From Methanohalophilus profundi (GTDB lineage Archaea > Halobacteriota > Methanosarcinia > Methanosarcinales > Methanosarcinaceae), in assembly GCF_004137855.1 (NCBI RefSeq), contig NZ_QBKB01000002.1, positions 1,759,602 through 1,823,601 of the forward strand: DNA of 64,000 nt, written 5' to 3'. The position numbers and the translations under genes were made by a program. Position 1 is the first letter of the stretch; the number at the start of each line of letters is the position of its first letter. Below the pieces are notes generated by a model. That model was not told where the DNA came from and made no database searches. It saw nothing but the letters and a program-made list of their open reading frames with translations. Of this stretch, positions 1 through 10,292 are shown piece by piece.

Positions 1-1117
1 TTTCCTCTGCCAGTTTCATCATTGAAGAGGCAGTTTTTAGTTCGGCAATGGAACCCCGGGTCTTATCACTGTATTCGGGTGTGAAAAGAATGGCTGCTCC
101 TACCTCATGTGCTATTCCGCACAGGGTTGCATTTATACCTATAGAATCAGCATCCATGAGTTCAGTAACATTACCAGCCCCAAAGAATAGAGGTATATCC
201 GGGTAAGCATCACGGAATTTTCTGTATCTTTCTACAGAAGATGTAAATCCATGACCAATTGGATCAAGCACAGGGTCTGCAATTATATTTTCAATTCCTA
301 AATCCTTTGCTTGTTTGATATTCTGTATCAATGTATCATATTTATTGCCACTGCCCGGGATAATCACAACAGCACACCCCTTTGCAGCAATCTTGTCTCC
401 CAGCTCATCAATATTTGTATCATTGAGGCTGAGGACCATATCAATACCCGCATCAATTGCACTACGAATATGGGCAGGGTCCAGTGTATCCACACTTAGG
501 GGTAGTCCGGTCACTTCTTTTGTATTGAGAATGGCCTCATGGACGTTTTCAGCGGGTGTATCTATGGCCATGCCCAGATCGATGATGTCAGCACCTTTAC
601 GGGTGAATTCTGCCACTTTACTCTGAAGATGGCCACGATCCATATTTCCTGCATCAACGATTTCGCCCATGACTTTCATTTGGGAATTGCCCCCAATTTT
701 CGTGTCATTGAGTATTAAAGGAGCAAAAGCACTCTTTTCCATCTGGCCCAATTTCTTGTATGCTTCCTGTTGACGTATATCTTTGAGTAATTCACATGCA
801 GGGATTTTATTTGAAAATTGCACATCTCCTGCAAACCGTATTGCGTAATCCAGATCATAGGCATGTTTAGGGCCTAAGTAGACAGGGCAACCTATTTTGT
901 TTGCAACTTCTGTGAAATCACCCGGGACAAGACCGGGAACAAGAATCATATCAAATTGCCCGGGTTTAAAATTATCGTCTTCATAGGAATGAATTAACCT
1001 TTGTGGGGTGATGAAAGCAGCTACGTCAGTATCAACAGTAAGTACACTTGTATCAGAACCAACCGCATGACGAACTGTGCTTTCCGCCAGGTGACCTGTA
1101 GCTACAAGAATTTTCAT
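1..1117 (-). CDS. Dihydropteroate synthase-related protein (3' end outside window)
   Basis: The reading frame is open from an ATG at 1117 to the left window edge, so the C-terminus is missing. The N-terminal part starts MKILVATGHLAES; the second half has a TIM-barrel pterin-binding look with NDTKIGGNSQMK, DIIDLGMAID and LSVDTLDP, the last three resembling dihydropteroate synthase signature segments. Proteins of this type are known in methanogens as DHPS-related proteins and are presumed, not shown, to act in methanopterin synthesis. The gene follows ftsZ on the same strand after a 70-base gap. mptA, another methanopterin gene, lies 23 kb away. The family assignment is confident; the reaction is inference. 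Confidence 0.82.
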   Translation of the reverse strand, partial: MKILVATGHLAESTVRHAVGSDTSVLTVDTDVAAFITPQRLIHSYEDDNFKPGQFDMILVPGLVPGDFTEVANKIGCPVYLGPKHAYDLDYAIRFAGDVQFSNKIPACELLKDIRQQEAYKKLGQMEKSAFAPLILNDTKIGGNSQMKVMGEIVDAGNMDRGHLQSKVAEFTRKGADIIDLGMAIDTPAENVHEAILNTKEVTGLPLSVDTLDPAHIRSAIDAGIDMVLSLNDTNIDELGDKIAAKGCAVVIIPGSGNKYDTLIQNIKQAKDLGIENIIADPVLDPIGHGFTSSVERYRKFRDAYPDIPLFFGAGNVTELMDADSIGINATLCGIAHEVGAAILFTPEYSDKTRGSIAELKTASSMMKLAEE

Positions 1118-1187
1118 GGGAGAATAATCGGTTGGATATTAAAAATAAGTATCTGTGAAAGATGCTTTTGAGGCATCTTTCCAGATT

Positions 1188-2354
1188 TTAATTAATTATG
1201 TCTATGATAGAACCGCCATTGTCAGAAGATCGATTCATTGGTTCGACTACCTGACGGCTTCCGTTTGGGACCTTTGTATAACGTGATTCAGTATTCTTTT
1301 CTACAATATCGGCCTGATATTGAGGTCCGAGTACCTGTGCTGACTGCACTCCGGTCATAATGGCCATTACACGAATCTTTCCTTCATAGTCATCGCGAAT
1401 TCTGGCTCCCCAGATTATATTTGCATTTGATGACAATTCATATGTCAGGGACGCTGCAACTTCTTCAGCTTCCTTTAGGCTCAGGTCCGGTCCGCCGGTA
1501 ATATGCACAAGGCTACCTGTGGCACCGCGGTAATCGACATCGAGAAGTGGGTGATTCAAAGCTGCCCTTACTACATCTTCGCTCTTGTCCTGATTCTTAC
1601 TTTCCCCGACAAGCATTACGGCCACGCCACCACATCCCATAATGGCACGGATGTCTGCATAGTCCAGATTGATAAGAGACGGCTGTGTAATAGTTTCAGT
1701 AATACCCTTTACGGTTTCAGCGATTAGCTGGTCCATTACTGAAAATGCCTGCTCTATAGGGAGGTTTGGTACATAGTTGAGAAGCCTGTTGTTGTCAAGT
1801 ACAATAACAGTATCTGCTGCACGGCGCAAATCCTCTATTCCCTCTTCAGCTTTCACAGCACGGGCCCTTTCTACCCTGAAAGGACTGGAGACCATACCTA
1901 CTACAATTGCTCCTTGTTCTTTTGCTATGTCAGCCACAACGGGGCCTACACCGGTACCGGTACCTCCTCCCATACCTGCAGTTACAAAAACAAGGTCACT
2001 TTCCTTGAATACTTCTTCAAGGGTTCCACGGGCAAGGTCTGCTGCTTTGGCACCGACTTCCGGGAAACCACCCGCACCAAGTCCACGAGTTAAGGTTTTA
2101 CCCACCAAGATCTTCTTGTCAGCACGGATGTGATCAAGATGTTGTTTGTCCGTATTTATTGCAATAGTTTCGGCACCTTCGATACCGATATTATACAGAC
2201 GGTTAACGGTGTTGTTTCCGGCGCCTCCGCAACCAACTATGGTTATCCTGGGAAGCCCGAATTCAAAATCTTCTTCCTCTTCAAAATTCTTTCGATACTC
2301 TCTTTCTTGTTCTGATAGTTTTAATGCATCTTGCACTATGGACTGCACATTCAT
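1188..2354 (-). CDS. ftsZ: Cell division GTPase FtsZ
   Basis: Tubulin-like GTPase that polymerises into the division ring. Seen in the sequence: GGAGNN at residues 43-48, the GTP-binding loop GGGTGTG at 129-135, and the catalytic T7 loop NLDYAD at 229-234. The NLDYAD and VAVMLVGE segments look more like archaeal FtsZ1 than FtsZ2; that subgroup call is by eye. The length of 388 aa is normal. GAGGGG lies directly against the ATG, while a GTG two codons downstream (2348) has better spacing, so initiation there is possible. A 350-base gap precedes the gene (see leader and promoter entries). Confidence 0.96.
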   Translation of the reverse strand: MNVQSIVQDALKLSEQEREYRKNFEEEEDFEFGLPRITIVGCGGAGNNTVNRLYNIGIEGAETIAINTDKQHLDHIRADKKILVGKTLTRGLGAGGFPEVGAKAADLARGTLEEVFKESDLVFVTAGMGGGTGTGVGPVVADIAKEQGAIVVGMVSSPFRVERARAVKAEEGIEDLRRAADTVIVLDNNRLLNYVPNLPIEQAFSVMDQLIAETVKGITETITQPSLINLDYADIRAIMGCGGVAVMLVGESKNQDKSEDVVRAALNHPLLDVDYRGATGSLVHITGGPDLSLKEAEEVAASLTYELSSNANIIWGARIRDDYEGKIRVMAIMTGVQSAQVLGPQYQADIVEKNTESRYTKVPNGSRQVVEPMNRSSDNGGSIIDIIN

Positions 2355-2386
2355 CCCCTCTTGATGATTCGTGACGTTACGGCCTT

Positions 2387-2473
2387 CTAGGTAATGACAA
2401 GGTATCCAGCATTCCCGATATACGAAGAAACTCTTACCCTATCTCCAATTAATTCTCTCATAGCCGCCCGCAT
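2387..2473 (-). CDS. Possible 28-aa leader peptide upstream of ftsZ
   Basis: A short open frame begins with ATG at 2473, with a second in-frame ATG four codons on, and ends at TAG 32 bases before the ftsZ ATG. It reads [10 protein letters not shown] at the start and GNAGYLVIT at the end. Its composition looks protein-like ([11 protein letters not shown]), but no clear Shine-Dalgarno sequence precedes either ATG, and at this size chance is a real possibility. If translated it could influence ftsZ expression. No family was recognised. Confidence 0.2.
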   Translation of the reverse strand: MRAAMRELIGDRVRVSSYIGNAGYLVIT

Positions 2474-2670
2474 ACTTCACTTACGGACGGGAATCCCGCC
2501 GGAACTACATGTAAATCAATCAGGACCAATTGTTGTTTGGAAACCTGAAATTTATCTTTTAATTATTGTAGCCCTCAGGCATTCGACATTCGTTCGAATT
2601 AAGTCTGACTTTCAGCGGCCAAGCACCCGCCTTTGATCTGACTGTATTCTTACATTCGTCTGACTTATTA

Positions 2671-2680
2671 TTTATAAATA
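2671..2680 (-). promoter_or_regulatory. TATA-like box for ftsZ
   Basis: TTTATAAATA in an AT-rich stretch, about 320 bases upstream of ftsZ on the minus strand. It is the best archaeal TATA match in this gap. Read-through from the upstream UPF0280 operon is an alternative source of ftsZ transcript. Confidence 0.35.
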
Positions 2681-2706
2681 GTTGTATATAAGGGTATCCA
2701 TTTATA

Positions 2707-3420
2707 TCATCCTTTTGTGATACAATCGTAATCTACACGGGTTTTGTTAAGCCTGGGTAGATTTCCCCACATGCCAATATATTCACCCTGAACAACAAGG
2801 GCACCATTTATACCCCCAATCCCTTCTAAAACTTTAAATGCTTTTTCCACAGCTTCCTTGCCAGGATCGGTTGCATTTGAAAGAGCGGTTGCAGCAGCAT
2901 CAGCAAGGGATACATTTTCGGAAAAAACAACTGCAGCATCTGCCATTCCAAAACTGATCGATGGGCCGACAGTACCTGATGAAGTACATATCCCGGCCAC
3001 ATTGTCAATAGGTTCAAGCACAAAACCAACATCCTTTACGGCGGATTCTCCTGCATATATACCTACCACAATCTGTCGATTTGTTACATAGGCTATGTCT
3101 CCTCCATTGTCAACCAGTGCAAAACTTGCTCCTGCATCTACCATTGCTTCAACAGCAAGTGACGCAATCGTACCGGCCACGGCACTCATCGGACCAAGTC
3201 CCATTGTAGCTGAAGCATCTGTCATTCTTCTGACTACTTCAGGAGCATCTTTGGGGCATGAATGAGGTTCCAGTGTAATCTGAAAATAAGGGTCCCTTCG
3301 AATATAATTCTCAAGCAGTGACCTGTGGAAGCCAATAGCTTCTTTGGCTGCTTCCACATGGCTGGCATCATCTGCATGGATGCTAACTATAGTTTCCTTG
3401 AGACGGTAATGTTCTTTCAT
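2707..3420 (-). CDS. UPF0280 / COG2122 family protein (ApbE-like fold)
   Basis: Third gene of the DUF39 - NIL/ferredoxin - UPF0280 cluster. Family features seen: [13 protein letters not shown], a glycine-rich [13 protein letters not shown] segment, LVDNGGDIA, and [15 protein letters not shown], all typical of UPF0280, which is distantly related to the flavin transferase ApbE. COG2122 has been genetically linked to homocysteine formation together with its two neighbours in sulfate reducers; its exact role is unclear. An in-frame TTG at 3429 would add three residues; the ATG at 3420 is preferred, although the Shine-Dalgarno sequence is weak. Confidence 0.85.
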   Translation of the reverse strand: MKEHYRLKETIVSIHADDASHVEAAKEAIGFHRSLLENYIRRDPYFQITLEPHSCPKDAPEVVRRMTDASATMGLGPMSAVAGTIASLAVEAMVDAGASFALVDNGGDIAYVTNRQIVVGIYAGESAVKDVGFVLEPIDNVAGICTSSGTVGPSISFGMADAAVVFSENVSLADAAATALSNATDPGKEAVEKAFKVLEGIGGINGALVVQGEYIGMWGNLPRLNKTRVDYDCITKG

Positions 3421-3434
3421 GCTTTGCAAGATAA

Positions 3435-3821
3435 TTATTTCTCAAGGCTCAGGGCATGATGCGGACACATTTTGATACAGGTGCCACACTGTATACATTT
3501 TTCTATGTCCTGGGCAATACCCCAGTCATCATCAAAGGAGAACACATGTCCGGGACAAACCGAGATACAGGCTCCACATTCTACACATTCTTCCTCATCC
3601 CTGACGATCGGGTGGTCTAGAACTGTTACTTTAGCACCCTTTGATTCCAGTGCTTCCCTTATAGCCTTGAAATCACCACTTTCGACCTCGGCAATAATCT
3701 CTCCGTAGGTGGAATCGAAATGTGCCTGCGAGATATTCAGGGCGGTTCTGGTTTCAATCATTGATTCTGCAAGTATGGGCTCTCCTATGACATTGGACGA
3801 AATATTGATTTTTATCATCAT
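3435..3821 (-). CDS. NIL-domain ferredoxin of the homocysteine pathway
   Basis: The N-terminal ~75 residues form a NIL domain like that of methionine-transport ATPases. Two 4Fe-4S motifs follow: [12 protein letters not shown] and [12 protein letters not shown]. This is the MA1822-type partner of the DUF39 protein; in Methanosarcina acetivorans the pair was shown to be needed for making homocysteine from aspartate semialdehyde and sulfide, with the ferredoxin presumed to supply electrons. GGAGG, 8 bases before the ATG at 3821, decides the start. The DUF39 stop lies just upstream, so the two are translationally linked. Confidence 0.9.
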   Translation of the reverse strand: MMIKINISSNVIGEPILAESMIETRTALNISQAHFDSTYGEIIAEVESGDFKAIREALESKGAKVTVLDHPIVRDEEECVECGACISVCPGHVFSFDDDWGIAQDIEKCIQCGTCIKMCPHHALSLEK

Positions 3822-3823
3822 TT

Positions 3824-5326
3824 TCACCGCCTCCTTGCAAACAGTTTGCTGATATCATTACTCGAGATTATACCGATTACATATCTGTCATCATCTATCA
3901 CAGGCATTGCTGATACTTCCTTCATGTCAAGATTACGTGCTGCAATATCTATGGGATCAGTGGCATTGGAGGTGAGAACCTTTTTTGTCATGATATCCTT
4001 CACATAATTACATCCCGTTTCAGCAACAGCTTTGGATATATCCCATGCAGTCACAATACCTGCCAGTTTTCCATCCTCTGAAACTACAGGCAAATGGCTA
4101 AAGGTATTTTCCATGATCATTTTAGCTGCTTCATGGAAGGTTGCGTTTTCATCGATGACCACTACATCCCTGGCCATAATATCCTGTACCAGTGGGTTTC
4201 TGGTTGTCTGTCTCATCGGTTTGCATGTGGCTTTTGCAGGAAGTCTCTGGGAGGGGCTGTTTACAAAAAATTCTCCTGCTGTGACCCACGTTTTCAGTTC
4301 CTCTGCAATCTCACGTGATTTTTTGAAACTTGACATAGAGGAGGTGGGTGTATCTTTGCCGTTTATTTCGATGCTACCGGAGCGTAGTTCTTCATAATTG
4401 ACTTTTCTGAGAACAGGTCTGTCCCTACTTGGGACCCCATAATCCAGTACGTTTGTCACCACATCTTTATCTGTAACTGCGGTTGATTGTGCAAGTTGTT
4501 CATTCAGGATGGGGATAGGTATGCCCATCCCAACGTAGAGAGATGTGCCGTATTCATGGAAATTCGCTGCACGAATGTAATCGGCACTCATATCTTTCAG
4601 GTCACCTCTAAGCATCAATGTACCAAAATTAGTTTCCGGGCTGTGTTGTGTTCCTTCTCCAATAATATGTCCTTTTGTCCCGCCAAGGAAAATAGGGGTT
4701 CCAACTCCTATTGTCTGGTAATCAGGATCATTGGATAATGGTGACAGTACGCCAGCGCCGGAATAGGTTACATTTCCATAGTTGGGAAGTAACGAACCCA
4801 TATATGTGTAAATCGTTCTGTTCATCCCGTTAGTAGCAACATTGTATTTCTGATATCCGTTACGGGGGTTGATCATGATTGCCTGGTTCAGGTCATATAT
4901 GTTGAGTGTAGTGTCAAGTGTTTTTCTGGGATAACAATCAGTACCGTAAGATGTGGCATGAAGATCAATGGATTTACCGCGTATCAGGTCCTCAATTACA
5001 TGGGCCCCGCCATAATCGAAACCTTCAGTTTCGGAAAGTTGTCCTGCTCCGATAAAGGCATCTACTGCAGCTACGCCTGAGTAGGCTTCCACACCATTTA
5101 AAAAAACCTTATTCATTTTCATTGGTGGCTCTGGATGTCCGAAATTGAGCCAGACTCCTGAGGAACACATTGCCCCAAATGTACCTGTGGTAACTACATC
5201 AACTTCCTTCGCAGCCTCTTTTGCACCCAGTTCTCCCACTATACCTACCATTTCTTCAGCCGTCACAACATTGACATCACCTTCTTTTATTCTCCTGTTT
5301 ATCTCCTCTATGGATTTTTCTACCAT
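3824..5326 (-). CDS. L-aspartate semialdehyde sulfurtransferase (DUF39/COG1900) with CBS pair
   Basis: Residues ~1-370 are the DUF39 domain (GTFGAMCSSGVWLNFGHPEPP, with the conserved Cys expected to carry sulfur; ATSYGTDCYPRK holds a second conserved Cys). Residues ~385-500 are two CBS modules (DIMARDVVVID, DIMTKKVLTS). This matches MA1821 of M. acetivorans, which incorporates sulfide into aspartate semialdehyde to give homocysteine. The CBS pair suggests control by an adenosyl ligand, possibly SAM; that is inference. The start at 5326 is set by GAGGT, 7 bases upstream; an in-frame ATT/ATG region upstream lacks this signal. First gene of a three-gene operon. Confidence 0.9.
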   Translation of the reverse strand: MVEKSIEEINRRIKEGDVNVVTAEEMVGIVGELGAKEAAKEVDVVTTGTFGAMCSSGVWLNFGHPEPPMKMNKVFLNGVEAYSGVAAVDAFIGAGQLSETEGFDYGGAHVIEDLIRGKSIDLHATSYGTDCYPRKTLDTTLNIYDLNQAIMINPRNGYQKYNVATNGMNRTIYTYMGSLLPNYGNVTYSGAGVLSPLSNDPDYQTIGVGTPIFLGGTKGHIIGEGTQHSPETNFGTLMLRGDLKDMSADYIRAANFHEYGTSLYVGMGIPIPILNEQLAQSTAVTDKDVVTNVLDYGVPSRDRPVLRKVNYEELRSGSIEINGKDTPTSSMSSFKKSREIAEELKTWVTAGEFFVNSPSQRLPAKATCKPMRQTTRNPLVQDIMARDVVVIDENATFHEAAKMIMENTFSHLPVVSEDGKLAGIVTAWDISKAVAETGCNYVKDIMTKKVLTSNATDPIDIAARNLDMKEVSAMPVIDDDRYVIGIISSNDISKLFARRR

Positions 5327-5466
5327 GAAATCTACCTCTGTTAATATCAATTGGTAATATTAGTGTATCTATATATTACTTCTGGTTATTGGATGTAATT
5401 CTTTTTTGTTTTTGTGAATCAAAGAGTTATTATATTTGGTGAAATATATGGCAAATGGGAGTTGGT

Positions 5467-8286
5467 ATGGTGTTAATGGGTACTAGCGTACATAATTCAT
5501 TATTTGACAATATGTTCTATGAAATCCTGACAGAGGATATATCATTTGACCAAAAGATGGAAGAAATTGCAAAAATCCTTCCTCAAATACTTCGCTATCC
5601 GGATAAGGCATCTGCAAGAATATTGTTTGGTCCTTATAAGTCTCCTGGCTTTAAGCAGGGTAAATATCAAATCTCCTCTTCACATATATCCACAAATGAA
5701 GAGAAAGGCCATGTGTTATGTCTTGAGTTATTTTATAATAACCTTTCATTGAAAAATAATTACACACCTTTCAATTCTGATGAAAAACAAAAACTTGATT
5801 TTATTGCAAAGATTTTGTCTATATTTATTGATAAGGAGGTCGAAGTGAAAAAAGCCCGGCATGATTACGACTTCCTTCTGGGCAGTACAAATGAAATTCC
5901 ATATTCCCTCAACAGTGACGGAAAAATTGTCTATATTTCACCCAAGATTCAAGAATACGGTTTGCGTCCTGAACAAATGATTTCCCGACCATTTACAGAT
6001 TATGTATGTCTGGATGATAGGGACGAGTGGTTGAATATATTTAAAAAAATAAAATTAGTGGATATCTTACCTATTAAAGCACAGATGCGTATTCAGAATT
6101 ACAATAAAGAGTTGCATTGGTTCCAGAATCATATAGATCCAACATATGATGAAATGGGGAATTTTTTGGGAAGTAATGGTGTACTCAGTGAAATAAACAT
6201 GAGAAAAGAGGCAGAAATCCATTCTCAGGAACAGTCCGATGCGTTTCGTTTTCTTGCAAAAGCATGCAATCAGTTCGTCGACCCCTTTTTTGAAGATATT
6301 GATTTGCTCATAGAACCAATACTGGAAAAGATTATGGGAATTCTTGATGCAGATTCAATTTTTATATATGAACTAAACCATAGCGAAAATAATATGCATC
6401 TAACACATTACACTTGCGTACCATATTTAAAAGGAAGATGCGAAATGGCAATGGATAAATTAAACTCACTGTCAACTGCACAATTCTCGACTATAATTGA
6501 GAAATTCCAGAAAAATGAGCCCTATTACGTAAATTCTATAGAGGAACTCCCAGATTCTGAAAAAAATCTGAAGGGACTCTTGACAATATTGGATCTTGAA
6601 TCAGCTCAGATTATGCCTGTACATGTCGAAAATCAGTTGGTAGGATTTATCGGTGTAGTTTCGGCCACAAAAAACAAACATTGGCCATCCTATAGTGATG
6701 ATCTCCTCAGGATATTGTTTGATTCTATATTCAATGCAAAGGAACGAGGTAAAACCTATATGATGCTTGATAATACAATGCATCTTTACCGTTCTCTTTT
6801 TGACAGGTCAAACGATGCTATCTTTATCCACTCTTCAGGGGGTACCATAATAGATGCTAATAGAAGTGCCTGCAAAATAATTGGCTGTTCCCATTCTGAT
6901 ATGTTATCTATGAAAATTGCTGATCTTTATCCTCACGAATCTAAATATATGGCACAGTCAAAATCAGCAATCCAGAAAACATTGAATGAAGGATCTACAC
7001 GTTTCGAATCGAAAATGAAACATATGAATGATTCAGTTATTGATGTTGAGATCAGTTCTTCTGTACTTGATAAAGAAAATAGTATCATGCTCAGTATAGT
7101 AAGAGATATTACTGAACGTAAAAGATCAGAACTGGAACTGGAAAGTTATCGCAAACATCTGGAAGAAATTGTGGATCAACGTACCTCTGAACTCCAAACT
7201 GCCAATTCTTGGGTCTCTGCCCTCTATGACAATGCTCCTATAGGTATCGGTGTGCTTAATAAAGATCTGAAATTGATTGATCTTAATAAAGGAATGGCCG
7301 AAATTACTGGCATTTCTAGAGAAAATATTGTAGGTAAATCTCTATTTTCTATGTGCACCGAAGGGTCTTCGAAGTATCTTGATAATGACCTAGGGCCAGA
7401 CATTCTTGAAAAACAATTTTCCACAGAATTTCACTGGGTATGCAATAAAAAACACATCTGTATACAGTTCAATTCTCAGCCACTGGGTTTGAAAGATTCT
7501 CCTCAAAAGGTAATCTTTACTGCACAGGACATTACACGAAGAAAACAGGCTGAAATCGCCCTTAAAAATTATGCAGGTCAATTGGAGAAATCTAACGAAA
7601 TGAAGGACCTTTTTACCGATATAATGCGCCATGATCTTCTAAATCCTGCAAATATCGTAAAAGGTTTCATAGACATACTCATAAAGAAAGAAAAGGAAGA
7701 AAAAAAGATTCATTTCCTATCAAGGATCAGGGATAACACAGAACGCTTGATCGATATGATCGAAAACACAGCTTACCTGTCCAAACTTGAATCTACTGAA
7801 ACCCTTGAGCTGCAAAAGATGGATCTGGGTCAAATATTAACTTCCTGTATTTCAGAGATGTCTCCTCTGGCCGAAAATGAAAATATGGATATAATACACG
7901 ATCTGCAACAGCCATATCCTCTAAAGGCCAATCCTATAATCAAGGAGGTTTTTATCAATCTGCTTTCAAATGCAATCAAATATAGCCCTTCGGAAAGTTC
8001 AATTCATGTAGGGGTGCAGGAAAACGACTCTTCATTTAAAATAATGATAAAGGATAGGGGTTCTGGGATTGCTGATGATGATAAACCATACATATTTAAC
8101 AGGTTTAACAGGGCACAAAAAGGAAGCATAAAGGGCACAGGTCTTGGCCTTGCAATAGTAAAAAGAATTGTAGATTTGCATGGTGGCAGTGTTGGAGTGG
8201 AAGATAACCCGGAAGGGCAGGGTAGTGTTTTCTGGGTATATATAGAAAAAGACCCTGAAAACAATACAAATTCAGGTTTTGGGTAA
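5467..8286 (+). CDS. Multi-PAS/GAF sensor histidine kinase
   Basis: A soluble-looking sensor of about 940 aa with no clear membrane segment. Order by eye: PAS near residues 140-255, GAF ~280-430, PAS ~450-560 (DITERKRSELELE linker, coiled coil), PAS ~595-700 (DITRRKQAE), HisKA with phospho-acceptor His in MRHDLLNP at about residue 722, then HATPase with N box NLLSNAIKYS, G1 DRGSGIAD and G2 KGTGLGLAIV. GGGAG five bases before the ATG at 5467 favours that start; an ATG at 5455 is an alternative. It is divergent from the homocysteine operon and convergent with a second, broken kinase whose last 15 bases overlap it. The stimulus is unknown and no response regulator is adjacent. Confidence 0.93.
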   Translation: MVLMGTSVHNSLFDNMFYEILTEDISFDQKMEEIAKILPQILRYPDKASARILFGPYKSPGFKQGKYQISSSHISTNEEKGHVLCLELFYNNLSLKNNYTPFNSDEKQKLDFIAKILSIFIDKEVEVKKARHDYDFLLGSTNEIPYSLNSDGKIVYISPKIQEYGLRPEQMISRPFTDYVCLDDRDEWLNIFKKIKLVDILPIKAQMRIQNYNKELHWFQNHIDPTYDEMGNFLGSNGVLSEINMRKEAEIHSQEQSDAFRFLAKACNQFVDPFFEDIDLLIEPILEKIMGILDADSIFIYELNHSENNMHLTHYTCVPYLKGRCEMAMDKLNSLSTAQFSTIIEKFQKNEPYYVNSIEELPDSEKNLKGLLTILDLESAQIMPVHVENQLVGFIGVVSATKNKHWPSYSDDLLRILFDSIFNAKERGKTYMMLDNTMHLYRSLFDRSNDAIFIHSSGGTIIDANRSACKIIGCSHSDMLSMKIADLYPHESKYMAQSKSAIQKTLNEGSTRFESKMKHMNDSVIDVEISSSVLDKENSIMLSIVRDITERKRSELELESYRKHLEEIVDQRTSELQTANSWVSALYDNAPIGIGVLNKDLKLIDLNKGMAEITGISRENIVGKSLFSMCTEGSSKYLDNDLGPDILEKQFSTEFHWVCNKKHICIQFNSQPLGLKDSPQKVIFTAQDITRRKQAEIALKNYAGQLEKSNEMKDLFTDIMRHDLLNPANIVKGFIDILIKKEKEEKKIHFLSRIRDNTERLIDMIENTAYLSKLESTETLELQKMDLGQILTSCISEMSPLAENENMDIIHDLQQPYPLKANPIIKEVFINLLSNAIKYSPSESSIHVGVQENDSSFKIMIKDRGSGIADDDKPYIFNRFNRAQKGSIKGTGLGLAIVKRIVDLHGGSVGVEDNPEGQGSVFWVYIEKDPENNTNSGFG

Positions 8287-9932
8287 CTTCACATGAACTG
8301 TAGTACCCAATCCTTCCATACTCCTTGCCCATATACTTCCGTTATGAATATCTATTACCTTTTTGCATATATGGAGTCCCAGGCCAACACCATTATAGAT
8401 GCGGGTTGTGGATCCATCTATTTGGTAAAACATGTCAAAAATACGCGGAAGTTTTTCTTTTGGTATTCCTATACCATTATCTTTTATCTTTATGTGTATA
8501 TATTCTTCTTCCTCTTTCAGGGTAATTTTTATTTTCCCGGATCCCTGTGTGAATTTTGATGCATTGTCCAGTATATTAAGGAAAACGTTTGTTAACCTGT
8601 CTCTGTCACCATAGATAAGGGAAGATTTATTTTGGATATCAATACTTATATCGACATCTTTTCCTTCTGTGTGGACTTTCATTTTTCCATGGAATCAGTT
8701 ATGATTTCACCAACATCCACCTCTTCGAAGTGATACTGGTATTTGCCCTCTTTTTCCATACTCATATAAAGCAGGGAGTCAATTAGCCTTTTGAGCCGGT
8801 CTGCATTACGTACAACTGCCAAATTTGCTTTTTTTCTGGTCTTCGTTTAATTCACCCAGTCGTCCTTTATCAAGCAGGTCACTGAATCCCTTGATAGATA
8901 TCAGGGGTGTTTTCAGTTCATGGGTCAGGTTTGCGAGGAATTCACTCTTTAGCTTATCCAGATGTTTAAGATCTTCATAGGCTCGCTGGGTCATTTCGAA
9001 AAGTTGGGCATTTTCAATTGCAATCCCGATGTGTTTGCCTACATGTTCCAATACTTGCAGGCTTTTTTCACTGACTTCATGATTGAGGGGGATAGAAAGC
9101 TGGATAAAACCCATTATTTTTTCCCTGGAATAGAGGCGGAATAAAAGATACTTTTTGTGCTGCATTTGGCCCTGGTAATGGAAAGTATCTTCTGCAACAA
9201 GGGGGCCTGATGGAGTACCTGCAGAATTATCAAACATGTTTTCTACTGTAGAATAGTGAATGTTTTCAGGATATTCTCCCCTCGGGCCTATATAGGCACG
9301 CAATACTGCCTCTTTTTCTTCTGGGTTTATTATGTATACTCCACCTGCAGTAATGTCAAGAAGGTCTTCCATTTCCATTAGCATTTCATCAAGGAGGTCA
9401 TCCACATCAAGAGATTCTGATGCAAGAGCAGATGCTGAATATAGGATGGATATATCACGTTCCTTTTCCAGAATGGTCCGTTCGGACATTTTACGGTCTG
9501 TTACATCAAGCAAAATTCCATGGTATTCCAGATTATCATCACATCTGCAGGGGAATGTAATCTCTGAAATCCATTTTATACTGCCTGAAGAATCTACGAC
9601 ACGATATTCGCAGGTAAACTGGTTTGACGAATTTTTCCGGAACCTGTCAAACTCATTCTGGACAAAGCTGCGATCTTCGGGATGGATGAATTCATTATAT
9701 GTCATCCTCCCTTCCAGGAAATCTTCAGGTTTGTATCCAAAAATTGTTACTCTTTCAGATACATAATTTGTCCTGGCACGCTGATCCCCCTTCCAAAAAA
9801 AACAATCATGGGGCTTTTATCGATTATTTCTTCGAAGTTTGTTGCAACTGTGAATATATCAGTACCTTTATATTTTTCCCTGGGCTTAAGGTACTTCAAA
9901 TTGTTCCCCGGTACGGGCTTTTCTGTAACCAT
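8272..9932 (-). pseudogene. PAS-GAF sensor histidine kinase, three frameshifts as read
   Basis: Three open pieces together encode one kinase of ~550 aa. The start at 9932 has a GGATGA ribosome site; a PAS domain (NFEEIIDKSPM ... EGRMTYNEFIHPEDR) is followed by GAF (LDVDDLLDEM ... IAIENAQLF), HisKA (LTHELKTPLISIKGF) and HATPase (NILDNASKF, DNGIGIPK, NGVGLGLHICKKV). The frame breaks at an 8-base A run (9795-9802, one base short), a 7-base T run (8829-8835, one extra) and a 5-base T run (8682-8686, one short). Repairing each restores the conserved protein. Three homopolymer hits suggest sequencing error, but real decay of a dispensable kinase is possible. It is convergent with the intact kinase. 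Confidence 0.85.
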
Positions 9933-10292
9933 TAATATTCATCCCTTCTCCATCCTTAATTAGCAAAATTATATTGCAATTGATTGCTCTTTTTTAAAGA
10001 TATATAAACTTATATATGTTTGGGAGAATATATAATATTGTTTTTAATGTATAGAATCAAGTCCATACATATTATAATTGATATGTTATTTTTATTTTAA
10101 ATGTATTTCATTTTCGTCATCATTATGAGAAAAATATATATAGCATGTTTTGTTGCACTATTCTTGGTATAAATGACTCATATAGCCGGTTTACCCGATC
10201 ATCCTGTAGTCTAGTTTCCAAAAAGTTATATAAAGGCAGAAGGCTATACGAGACAGACCTTTAACATATCATATTAAAAGCTAAATTCAGAG
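9933..10292. other. AT-rich intergenic region
   Basis: About 360 bases between the divergent broken kinase and the FKBP gene. Very AT-rich, with several TATA-like strings; only the box at 10226-10234 is well placed for the downstream gene. No open frame, tRNA or clear structured RNA was seen. Confidence 0.5.
10226..10234 (+). promoter_or_regulatory. TATA box of the FKBP gene
   Basis: TTATATAAA preceded by a purine-rich AAAAAG stretch resembling a BRE. The expected transcript start lies near 10258, about 35-45 bases before the TTG start codons of the peptidyl-prolyl isomerase gene. Confidence 0.55.

Larger units (their letters stand above)
2355..2706 (-). promoter_or_regulatory. Long ftsZ leader / intergenic region
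   Basis: About 350 bases without a convincing long gene separate the UPF0280 gene from ftsZ on the same strand. A TATA-like box at 2671-2680 read on the minus strand would place a transcript start near 2645 and give ftsZ a leader of roughly 290 nt. The leader holds a small inverted repeat (CGGGATTCCCG near 2491) and the 28-codon open frame listed separately. No known riboswitch was recognised. Confidence 0.4.

Noticed and set aside
2394..2636. 80-codon plus-strand frame in the ftsZ leader
   Set aside because: No ribosome site, no recognisable motif; it lies opposite the leader and the 28-codon frame.
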